Source of the DNA: JBEKYH01 sp049511115
GTDB lineage: Bacteria > Planctomycetota > Phycisphaerae > Tepidisphaerales > Tepidisphaeraceae
Assembly: GCA_049511115.1 (NCBI GenBank)
Contig: JBEKYH010000099.1
Location: 1 to 21,741 of the forward strand
Reading direction: 5' to 3'
DNA: 21,741 bases
Each line of letters starts with the position of its first letter. Positions within the stretch are counted from its first letter, which is position 1. Shown here piece by piece: positions 1-7,095 of the stretch. Position numbers and translations under genes: made by a program. The notes below the pieces were generated by a model, which saw nothing but the letters and a program-made list of their open reading frames with translations, was not told where the DNA came from and did not search any database.

Positions 1-4
1 TACG

Positions 5-106
5 CAGGGAGAGGGCAGGGGTGAGGGTTCTTCGGATCAGGCCTGTTGCTCTCGTGAATCAAAATGCGACCCTCACCCTAACCCTCTCCCTGAGTACATG
101 GAGAGG
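5..106. repeat. Inverted repeat resembling a dispersed intergenic repeat, left part possibly cut by the window edge
   Basis: The arm at 5-27 (CAGGGAGAGGG...GTGAGGG) pairs with 70-92 (CCCTCACCC...CTCTCCCTG) at 20 of 23 positions, with a loop of about 42 bases. A second small stem follows: CCTCTCC at 83-89 against GGAGAGG at 100-106, around TGAGTACAT. The CCCTCACCCTAACCCTCTCC wording is familiar from intergenic repeats in many bacterial genomes; that is recollection, not a search result. The right stem reaches into the predicted start codon of the downstream gene. Whether the element works as a terminator, a mobile miniature element or an mRNA structure cannot be told from one copy. Confidence 0.6.
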
Positions 107-1411
107 GGACAGAAGCGAGTTACTCGATATTTGGTTCCCGTCATCACCTTCGCCGCAGCCACCCTCTTGCTACTCATTCCCTCGCGTATTCTCGCCGGCG
201 TCTTCTATGAAGACGGCGCCACCACCATGCACTTCGCCTTCGAGGGCAACCCCAACGGCGACCGCCCCGTTGTTCGCCCGCCCGCGTTCTATCACGCCGA
301 TGACGGCTTCGGCTTTGTCGATTCCCCGACCCTCATCGGCACCGCCAACGGCGTTACCGCCCCGAAGTATTTCCGCTTCGACGTCAACCTTCCCGACGGC
401 AATTACGACGTCTCCATCACCTTCGGCGGCACGCGCGACGAATCCGTGACAACCGTCAAAGCCCAAGGCCACCGCCCCATGCTCCTCGATATTCGCGTCG
501 CCCCGCGCCAAACCGTCACCCGCACATTCACCGTCAACGTCCACGGCGGCGGCGTAAAACCGAGTGATAGCACCGGCCCGCTGGATGCCGATGGCAGGCT
601 GCATCTGGAATTTGTCGGAGTGAATCCCTCCATGATGAAGCTGGACATCGCCCCCAACACCAGCGCCACCACCGTCTTCCTCGCCGGCGATGCAACGGTC
701 ACCGATCACGATGACATTCCCCTGGCCGGCTGGGGCCAGATGCTGCCAATCCTGTTCAAACCTGGCGAAGTGGCCGTCGCCAACCAAAGCGTTCCGGCAT
801 CGACAGACGAATTGAAAGCCCAGCAACTCGCCGAAATCGAAAAGACCATCAAACCCGGCGATTGGATTTTGGTGCAGTTTGGGGCAAACGAAATGGTCGG
901 CACTGCCCTTGATGCAGACAAATGGAAAACGATGCTGAAGACCTACGTTGATGAAGCTCACAAACATCAAGCCAACTGCGTGCTGATCGTCCCGCCGATG
1001 ACCTGGGCGGCAGGGGGAGGGGGATTCAATATCGACAATAGCGCCGCAATCGCGCAATGGATCAACGCGGTCGCGAAGGAACAGAACGTTCCGGTGATTG
1101 ATCTGGCCACAACGACTTCCGGCCTGCTCGACGCCATCAACGCCGCTGATCGCGACAAAGTGTTCGAGGAAGATCCAGCCCATCCCCTGGTGGCTGGTCA
1201 GCCAATGCCAAATCGCTTCCGATATCTGAGCGCTTACGGCGCGTTTGAATTAGCCAAACTTGTCGCCCAGGGAATCCAGAATCAAAAGCTCGACCTGGCT
1301 TCTCATCTTGTCGGCGATGTGACATCCAACCCTGATCCAGCGAAATTCCCGGCACATCTCGGCTACGATTATCTCTTAAATACTTCAGCACGATCAGCCA
1401 GCGCTCAATGA
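98..1411 (+). CDS. Exported SGNH / rhamnogalacturonan acetylesterase-like protein lacking the nucleophile Ser (probable pseudoenzyme)
   Basis: A 437-residue protein with a signal peptide at about residues 1-33 (basic start, hydrophobic VPVITFAAATLLLLIP, likely cleavage after ILA). Residues about 35-190 form a beta-rich, probably carbohydrate- or ester-binding domain. Residues 195-395 follow the SGNH hydrolase pattern of rhamnogalacturonan acetylesterases: FLAGDATVTD, GWGQMLP, PGDWILVQFGAN and a late DPAH. In active members the first block is GDS; here it is GDA, with Ala199 in the nucleophile position. The block II Gly-Arg-Ser element is also replaced (NQSVPAST), while Asn264 and Asp359-x-x-His362 remain. 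It may therefore bind rather than cleave acetylated polysaccharide. The ATG at 98 lies in an inverted repeat and has no clear ribosome binding site; TTG at 131 would remove the basic n-region, so 98 is kept. The fold is fairly sure, loss of activity is inferred. Confidence 0.8.
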   Translation: MERGQKRVTRYLVPVITFAAATLLLLIPSRILAGVFYEDGATTMHFAFEGNPNGDRPVVRPPAFYHADDGFGFVDSPTLIGTANGVTAPKYFRFDVNLPDGNYDVSITFGGTRDESVTTVKAQGHRPMLLDIRVAPRQTVTRTFTVNVHGGGVKPSDSTGPLDADGRLHLEFVGVNPSMMKLDIAPNTSATTVFLAGDATVTDHDDIPLAGWGQMLPILFKPGEVAVANQSVPASTDELKAQQLAEIEKTIKPGDWILVQFGANEMVGTALDADKWKTMLKTYVDEAHKHQANCVLIVPPMTWAAGGGGFNIDNSAAIAQWINAVAKEQNVPVIDLATTTSGLLDAINAADRDKVFEEDPAHPLVAGQPMPNRFRYLSAYGAFELAKLVAQGIQNQKLDLASHLVGDVTSNPDPAKFPAHLGYDYLLNTSARSASAQ

Positions 1412-1447
1412 ACTGCATTGCCCCGATTCACAATCAACAAATGGTTT

Positions 1448-1480
1448 TCTCAGCGTCCTCTGCGCCTCCGCGGTTCGTCT
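1448..1480. repeat. Short intergenic repeat-like tract between convergent genes
   Basis: The 72-base gap between the two convergent genes contains a tract of the form CAGCGTCCTCTGCGCCTCCG followed by CGGTT. It resembles the 'tcctctgcgcctctgcggt' sequences that recur between genes in many bacteria. Only one copy is present here, so the repeat status rests on recognition. No convincing hairpin plus T-run terminator was seen in the gap. Confidence 0.35.
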
Positions 1481-1483
1481 GAA

Positions 1484-2203
1484 TTATTCCCGCCACTCAT
1501 CCCTCTGCAAAAACTCCCCCGCCGGCGCGCGATAATGGCATGACATACATTCCATATCCCCCGGCCCGCTCAACCCCGCGGCATTTGCCAAATCCTTGAG
1601 CAATCCCGCCCGGGAAATCACCTGCCACGACCCGCAGCGCGGACAGCGCGGCTCATCCTTGTTCTCATCCGCCTCTTCGGCCAGCAGCGCCTGCGCCGCT
1701 TCCATGTCCTTCTCCGCGACGCGCAGGATGAATCGCGCTCCCACTCCGGCCGGCTTATCGCCGCGCAGCACCAGCCGCGGCCCATACGCTGCGATATGTT
1801 CTGACGCCAGCACGGTCTGCCCATCGCGCAAATCCGCCGGCGTTTCATAGGCGGCCACAGGAACAAGTAGATTCCCGTGTTCATCCACCGGCGCCGGCGC
1901 GTTCGGCGCTTCTTCGGCGGGTTCGAGATCATCCATCGGCGCTGTCGACAACGCGGCCGTCGCCCGCTCGACATCCGCTTCCTGAACAATTAAATCAACA
2001 TCATTGAAAACCTGCCATGCCCAATCCACCGCGTTGATATTCGCCCCGAAAATCTGCGACCGGATACCCTCCCCGGCCAGCACTGCCGCGCGGATTTCCG
2101 CGTCGTTGGCCGAGCCGAACGTGGACAATTTCACCCACCCCGCCGGAACCGGGCCGCCCGGATGTCGCTCAATCAATTGGTCTTCGGAAATCGGTTCGTT
2201 CAT
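1484..2203 (-). CDS. Tandem DUF2007-like domain protein with C-terminal zinc ribbon
   Basis: A 239-residue soluble protein with no signal peptide or membrane segment. Two similar units are visible: about residues 22-86 (WVKLSTFGSANDAEIRAAVL through VDLIVQEADVERATAAL) and about 129-177 (TVLASEHIAAYGPRLVLRGD through FILRVAEKDMEAAQALL). Both have the layout of the small ferredoxin-like DUF2007 domain, called a putative signal-transducing protein in family databases. They are separated by an acidic, Pro/Ala-rich linker. Residues 187-222 carry CPRCG and CMSC, a four-Cys zinc ribbon. The ATG at 2203 starts directly at the conserved part; an in-frame ATG at 2242 would add 13 residues and lacks a better ribosome binding site. 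Gene function is unknown. It converges on the SGNH gene and diverges from the LEPR-motif gene. Confidence 0.75.
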   Translation of the reverse strand: MNEPISEDQLIERHPGGPVPAGWVKLSTFGSANDAEIRAAVLAGEGIRSQIFGANINAVDWAWQVFNDVDLIVQEADVERATAALSTAPMDDLEPAEEAPNAPAPVDEHGNLLVPVAAYETPADLRDGQTVLASEHIAAYGPRLVLRGDKPAGVGARFILRVAEKDMEAAQALLAEEADENKDEPRCPRCGSWQVISRAGLLKDLANAAGLSGPGDMECMSCHYRAPAGEFLQRDEWRE

Positions 2204-2328
2204 GCCGGACGATGATAGCAGAAAGCCGGATCGGTCTCTCATTTGCGTAAACGTGCATGTGGAAACCGATTCATCGCGTCGATTTTCCCGACTTTGCAGC
2301 GCGGCCGTTCAGCATGGTAGGATCACTT

Positions 2329-4914
2329 ATGCTCTATCCGCACCTTTGGCCGGCCCGGCAAGATTCGTCACGAAATCGGCACGTTCCTTGGATTCGTTCA
2401 AAGTGGTCCTTTCTGGCCGAACCGCTGGAAAGACGCCTGTTCCTCAGCGTGTCATTTAACGTCGCCAATGACCCCGCCGGATCACTGGGCCTTGACGTTG
2501 CGGTCGGAAACCTGGGCAACGGCCAGCAGGATATCGTCACCGCCGGCGGATCGTTGCTGGGCAGCACAGCCGTCGATGTCTATCTCAACCAGGGCAATGG
2601 AACATTTTCCACACCCACCGTGCTGACCGCTGGCGGGCAGCCTTACGCGGTGGCGCTCGGCGCGTTCACTTCCAGCGGCCTGCTGGACATCGCCGTCACC
2701 AACTTTGATGACGACACCATCAGCGTGTTCCTGAATCAGGGCAACGAACAATTCGGCCCCGCGATCACCACGCTGGTCGGCAGTACCCCCGACGGACTGG
2801 CAGTCGCCGATTTCAATGGTGATGGCAACCTCGATCTGGTTGTCGCCAATCGAGGCGACAACGATGTCGGCGTGCTGTTCGGCAACGGCAATGGCACCTT
2901 CAAGCCGATGGTTACCTATCCCGTCGGAACGGATGTCGGGGATGTCGAAGTAGGCGATTTTAATGACGACGGCCATCCGGACATTGTGTCTGAGGGATTC
3001 GGCGGCAACGGTTCCCTGGATGTTCTGCTGAATCAGGGCAATGGAACCTTCGGCACAGCCGAGAGTCTTAACCCCGGGGGAAACCCCAACGGCGTCACTG
3101 TCGCTGATCTTGGAAATACCCAGGACGATTTGATCCTCGGCACCGACACCGGCATTTTCGAACTGACCGGCGCCGGCAACGGCACTTTCTCCTCACCGGT
3201 ATCGCTCGCCGGAAACATTTCCGCAGGCGCTGTTACAGTCGGCGATTACAACGGAGACGGTGTGCCGGACCTGGCCTACACCGACTACAGTAACCAATCC
3301 ATTAATGTGCTGATCGGCAACAGCAACGGGACTTTCCAGACGCCAGCGACGTTTGCCATCGGCGGCAATCCCTACGCGCTGGCTTCGGGCGATTTCAATA
3401 ACGACGGCCTCCCTGATCTGGCCGCGGTAAACCACGCGGGATCCGACCCGCTCAGCGTTTTGTTGGATACAACCCCGCTGACCCCCACGATTACGCAAAG
3501 CGGCGGCGCCATCACCGGCGACGGAACCGCCGCCAATGACACCGCCACCGTCTCCTATTCCGCGGGCAATGTCTCGGTGACGATCGACGGCATGTCGCAG
3601 AGTTTTGCCATGAGTTCTGTCAACGCCATCAACATCAACCTGGGCGCGGGCAACGACACGATCATGGTCTCCAGCGGCGTGCCCTCGGTCAGCATCAACG
3701 GTGGGGCCGGCGACGATAAGCTCATGGCCGAAAACACGGCCGTGGACACTGTTGCCGGCGGGGGCGGCGCTGATACGGTCATGGGCGGCGGCAAGGGAAG
3801 CTCACTCATGGGCAACGCCGGCGATGACATGATTGTCCCAGCCAATCGCCATGAGTCGGTCAGCGGCGGCGGCGGAAATGACACGGTCTCGGGCGCGGGT
3901 CACGATTCCCTTGCCGGTGGGGCGGGGAGCAATATCTTTCTTGATGAAGGAGAAAAAAAGGACACCATCAACGGCGGAGCGGGCCTCAATTTTGCACAGA
4001 ACAATCCCACCGACGTGATGAGCAAGATTTACGAGGTGTTCGATCCCCCAGCGCCAGTGAATGTTGAACCCCTGGTTATCCCAAATGCCAGCAATGAACT
4101 GGTTGGCGGCCCGCTTGATGCGACAGACGCCGTTACCGCCAGCGTTGTCGATGGCGAATTAAAGGTCACTGGAACTTCAGGCGCGGACATCATTTCTGTC
4201 TCGCTCAACACCGCCGGCACCAAACTAAAAGTGGTTGGCAACGGCCAAGACGCCGGCACATTCAAATTGACCGGCCTGACAGGCATCCATGTGAACGGCG
4301 GCCCCGGCGCGGATTCCATCAGCATCGATGCGTCGGTCACATTGCCGGCGACGCTGCTCGGCAACGGCGGGGCTGATTCCCTCGCGGGTGGTGGGGGCGA
4401 CAACGTCGAAATCGGCGGCCCTGGCGGGGATTTACTGATCGGCGGCGCGGGAACGAATCTCCTCGTGCCGGATCAGAATGCTTCTTTCGTCAGCGGTCCC
4501 GCCGGCAACGACACTCTCGACGGCGGAACGGGTTTCAGCATCGCTGATTTCTCCCGGCGGACTGATCCGCTCACATTATCCAACGACAACGAGGCTGACA
4601 GCGGCGACTCAAGCCAGCATGAAGCGGACGAGATCATGTCCAACGTCTCGGCCATCTGGGGCGGCACCGGCGGCAACGTCATCACCGGCGCTACCGGCGG
4701 CGAATTCCTCAGCGGCGGCGCCGGCGCGAACTCCATTCACGGCGGCGGGGCCAATGATTTGCTCGTCGGCGGCGGAGGAAATGACACAGTGATTGTGGCC
4801 GCCGAACCGGTGAGTCTTTACCTCATCAACGGCTTCCCCAACCAATACGGGGGCGTCAGCAATCCGTCCGAGGACATCCTCCAGTTGGATTCACTGGACA
4901 CCCAAATCACTTAA
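2329..4914 (+). CDS. Secreted FG-GAP/VCBS beta-propeller protein with RTX-like Gly-Asp repeats and LEPR-type N-terminus
   Basis: An 861-residue protein. The N-terminus holds EPLERRLFLSV at about residues 31-41, matching the LEPR-type motif found at the start of large extracellular planctomycete proteins. Seven FG-GAP/VCBS units follow up to about residue 385, several with Ca-binding loops of the form DFNGDGNLD, DFNDDGHPD, DYNGDGVPD and DFNNDGLPD, consistent with a seven-bladed propeller. Residues about 390-580 and 640-840 hold degenerate RTX-like nonapeptides (GGAGDDKL, GNAGDDMI, GGGGNDTV, GGAGTN). No sortase, PEP-CTERM or membrane anchor is seen at the C-terminus. ATG 2329 has AGGA seven to eight bases upstream; in-frame ATGs at 2257 and 2314 are alternatives. 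It lies immediately upstream of the type II secretion operon and is a plausible cargo. The exact role (adhesin, matrix or carbohydrate binding) is not determined. Confidence 0.8.
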   Translation: MLYPHLWPARQDSSRNRHVPWIRSKWSFLAEPLERRLFLSVSFNVANDPAGSLGLDVAVGNLGNGQQDIVTAGGSLLGSTAVDVYLNQGNGTFSTPTVLTAGGQPYAVALGAFTSSGLLDIAVTNFDDDTISVFLNQGNEQFGPAITTLVGSTPDGLAVADFNGDGNLDLVVANRGDNDVGVLFGNGNGTFKPMVTYPVGTDVGDVEVGDFNDDGHPDIVSEGFGGNGSLDVLLNQGNGTFGTAESLNPGGNPNGVTVADLGNTQDDLILGTDTGIFELTGAGNGTFSSPVSLAGNISAGAVTVGDYNGDGVPDLAYTDYSNQSINVLIGNSNGTFQTPATFAIGGNPYALASGDFNNDGLPDLAAVNHAGSDPLSVLLDTTPLTPTITQSGGAITGDGTAANDTATVSYSAGNVSVTIDGMSQSFAMSSVNAININLGAGNDTIMVSSGVPSVSINGGAGDDKLMAENTAVDTVAGGGGADTVMGGGKGSSLMGNAGDDMIVPANRHESVSGGGGNDTVSGAGHDSLAGGAGSNIFLDEGEKKDTINGGAGLNFAQNNPTDVMSKIYEVFDPPAPVNVEPLVIPNASNELVGGPLDATDAVTASVVDGELKVTGTSGADIISVSLNTAGTKLKVVGNGQDAGTFKLTGLTGIHVNGGPGADSISIDASVTLPATLLGNGGADSLAGGGGDNVEIGGPGGDLLIGGAGTNLLVPDQNASFVSGPAGNDTLDGGTGFSIADFSRRTDPLTLSNDNEADSGDSSQHEADEIMSNVSAIWGGTGGNVITGATGGEFLSGGAGANSIHGGGANDLLVGGGGNDTVIVAAEPVSLYLINGFPNQYGGVSNPSEDILQLDSLDTQIT

Positions 4915-4932
4915 TCATCCGACGCCGCCGGT

Positions 4933-4960
4933 TTGACCAATTGGCCCAAGTCCTTAAAAT
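4933..4960 (+). promoter_or_regulatory. Sigma70-type promoter for the type II secretion operon
   Basis: TTGACC at 4933-4938 and TAAAAT at 4955-4960 are separated by 16 bases, close to the TTGACA/TATAAT consensus. They sit in the only sizeable gap before gspD. Transcription would start near 4967, about 50 bases before the chosen gspD ATG. No hairpin terminator for the preceding gene was found, so some read-through from it is possible. Confidence 0.55.
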
Positions 4961-5018
4961 CGCGTTACCACCGCGCGGGTTCAGGGTGAATCGTTTTTTT
5001 TGGCATCACAGGGTTCTT

Positions 5019-7079
5019 ATGGGCATGGGTCGGCTTGAGAATCGTGTGAAATGGATGGTTCCGGCGCTCGTCCTCTTCTGGGCGGCGTCCTGCCCGGCAC
5101 AGACGACGCTGCCGGCCTCCGATCAGGAGTTGATTACCCTCAATTTCCCTGAAAACATGGAACTCAAGACGCTGGTGGACTATGTGAGCCAGCGGTTGGG
5201 GTTCAATGTTTCGTATCAGGATGAGCAACTGTCCAATCAGCGGGTGACAATTCGCGCTCCTTCGCAGGTTCCCGCCACGGCGCTGCTGGGGTTGTTGCAG
5301 AGCATGCTCAAGACGCGCGGGCTGACGATTATTGATGCTGACCAGCCAGGGTGGAAGCGCATCGTGCCACTGGCGGTTTCGGCGGTTCCCACCACCCAGC
5401 CCAGCGCAGGCGGGCCTAACGAGCCGGTCGCCCAGGCGTTTTTCCTGCAAAATGCCGACGCTCAGCGAGTGGATACGATCATCAAGCCGTTTCTCAGCGG
5501 GTCGTCGGCGGCGAGCTTTGATATCGCGGAGCAGCACACGCTGATTGTGGTGGATTTCGCGTCGAACATGCCGCGGGTCGCGGAAATCATTCGGCTATTG
5601 GATCGTCCCGATCAGGGGTCGAAGATCGCGTTTGTGCCGGCCCATAACGCCGACCTCGGCCAACTTGCCCAGCAGGTGCGGCAAATCCTCGCCGCCAAGG
5701 CGCGGGCGCAGGCCGTCAATGGGCAGGAGATCGCGCCGATTGAGGTGACGCCGGACGCGCGGACGGGGCAGCTTGTGGTCGTCGGCGCCCCGGCGCTGGT
5801 GGATGAAGCGGCGTCGGTGACGGCGTCACTGGATGTGCCGGTCACGGAGCAGCAGAGTCCGGTTCGGTTTTATAAATTGGCCAATGCGACGGCAGCGGAT
5901 GTGCTGGATACGCTGCGATCGCTGGAAGGCGATGATTCAACGTCGCAGACGCCCCCGCCCCCAGCGGCCGGGCCTCCCGCAACGGCACAAAATCCCACGG
6001 CTACGCCTTCGATTGCCACTCCGCAACAAAGCCCACCCGAAACATCCGGCGTGAATCCGAATGTCATGCCCTCACTTCTGGGCCACACCGACCTGTCCGG
6101 AACCGTAGCCGCCGCGGTGGCCGCCCCTTCGGCGATTCACTCGCGCCGGGCGACGGTGGCAGCCGACACCAATACCAATACGCTCATCGTGATCGCCGAG
6201 CCGGCGGTTCAGAAGCTTTATGAGCAGCTCATCCGCACCTTGGACAAGCGCCGCCCACAGGTCTTGATCGAGGCGACGATCGTCACCCTCGATACCACCG
6301 ACGGCTTTCAGCTTGGCGTTGAATTGTCCGGACATTCGCATCCGGGCGGGAAGAACGATGTCGTCACGTTCAGCAATTTCGGCCTCAGCACGCCCAACGC
6401 CACCACCGGCCAACTGAGCCTGATCCCGGGTCTGGGATTCAACGGCGCGCTCGTCAGCACCGACCTGGCCGACGTGATCCTTCGCGCACTGGCCAGCAAC
6501 AGTCGCACTAAGATCAGTTCCGCCCCGCGCATTCTTGTGAACGACAACGCGACCGGCACACTGCAAAGTCTCAGCGAGCAGCCGTATACCAGCACCAACA
6601 TCGGCACGTCGCTTTCGACCACGAGCTTTGCGGGGTATGCCGAAGCGGGAACGGAAATCACCCTCACGCCGCATATCAGCGAGGCGGATTATTTGCAGCT
6701 TGAATACACGGTCGCCCTGAGCAGTTTCACCGATACGACGGAAACGTCGCAAGGCATCCCGCCGCCGCGACAGACCGATTCGGTGGAAAGCAAGGTGACC
6801 ATCCCCGACGGATCGACGGTGATCGTCGGCGGACTGAATCGGACCAACTACACGCATACGGTGGATGCCATCCCGGTGCTCGGCGAAATTCCCTACCTGG
6901 GAACGCTTTTCAGCAACAAGAGCACGACCTCGGAGAATCTGACGCTGTTCGTCTTCCTGCGGCCGGTGATTCTGCGGGACGATCAGTTTGAGGACCTGAA
7001 ATATATTTCGTTTCGCGATGTGACCACGTCGGGCGTATCCGACGGCTGGCCGGTCAGTTCGCCGGCGCCGATTCATTAG
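5019..7079 (+). CDS. gspD: Type II secretion system outer-membrane secretin GspD
   Basis: A 686-residue secretin that forms the outer-membrane channel of the type II secretion system. After a signal peptide (hydrophobic MVPALVLFWAASC, cleavage near PAQ) come N0 from about residue 38, N1 from about 137 (FFLQNADAQRVDTIIKPFL), N2 from about 203 and N3 from about 282. The secretin C-domain runs from about 411 (RPQVLIEATI) with the late signature VPVLGEIPYLGTLF near residue 618. N3 is interrupted by a Pro/Thr/Ala-rich stretch at about residues 307-372 before TVAADTNTNTLIVIA resumes the fold. ATG 5019 was chosen because an upstream in-frame TTG at 4941 lies between the promoter hexamers; ATG 5025 and 5055 are also possible. 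No S-domain for pilotin binding is obvious at the C-terminus. It is the first gene of the operon. Confidence 0.95.
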   Translation: MGMGRLENRVKWMVPALVLFWAASCPAQTTLPASDQELITLNFPENMELKTLVDYVSQRLGFNVSYQDEQLSNQRVTIRAPSQVPATALLGLLQSMLKTRGLTIIDADQPGWKRIVPLAVSAVPTTQPSAGGPNEPVAQAFFLQNADAQRVDTIIKPFLSGSSAASFDIAEQHTLIVVDFASNMPRVAEIIRLLDRPDQGSKIAFVPAHNADLGQLAQQVRQILAAKARAQAVNGQEIAPIEVTPDARTGQLVVVGAPALVDEAASVTASLDVPVTEQQSPVRFYKLANATAADVLDTLRSLEGDDSTSQTPPPPAAGPPATAQNPTATPSIATPQQSPPETSGVNPNVMPSLLGHTDLSGTVAAAVAAPSAIHSRRATVAADTNTNTLIVIAEPAVQKLYEQLIRTLDKRRPQVLIEATIVTLDTTDGFQLGVELSGHSHPGGKNDVVTFSNFGLSTPNATTGQLSLIPGLGFNGALVSTDLADVILRALASNSRTKISSAPRILVNDNATGTLQSLSEQPYTSTNIGTSLSTTSFAGYAEAGTEITLTPHISEADYLQLEYTVALSSFTDTTETSQGIPPPRQTDSVESKVTIPDGSTVIVGGLNRTNYTHTVDAIPVLGEIPYLGTLFSNKSTTSENLTLFVFLRPVILRDDQFEDLKYISFRDVTTSGVSDGWPVSSPAPIH

Positions 7080-7095
7080 GAGCGATGGGCATCCC

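Noticed and set aside
170..1183. Long minus-strand open frame opposite the SGNH-like gene
   Set aside because: Its translation has no recognisable domain and it mirrors a gene with clear signal peptide and SGNH blocks; long antisense frames are expected at this GC content.
2204..2242. TATCAT-type -10 element for a leaderless DUF2007-like gene on the minus strand
   Set aside because: No acceptable -35 hexamer at proper spacing; a single hexamer is not enough to call a promoter.
3640..4800. Repeated GGCGGCGGCGG-type DNA as a CRISPR or satellite array
   Set aside because: The periodicity comes from Gly-Asp-rich RTX-like codons inside an intact gene; units vary and have no repeat-spacer layout.
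4971..5001. CCGCGCGG palindrome followed by eight T bases before gspD, as a terminator or attenuator
   Set aside because: The palindrome is only 8 bases with no loop, and lies about 15 bases away from the T-run; no stable stem directly abuts the T-run.
4941..5018. In-frame TTG at 4941 as gspD start
   Set aside because: It lies between the -35 and -10 hexamers of the operon promoter and adds 26 residues ahead of the signal peptide.
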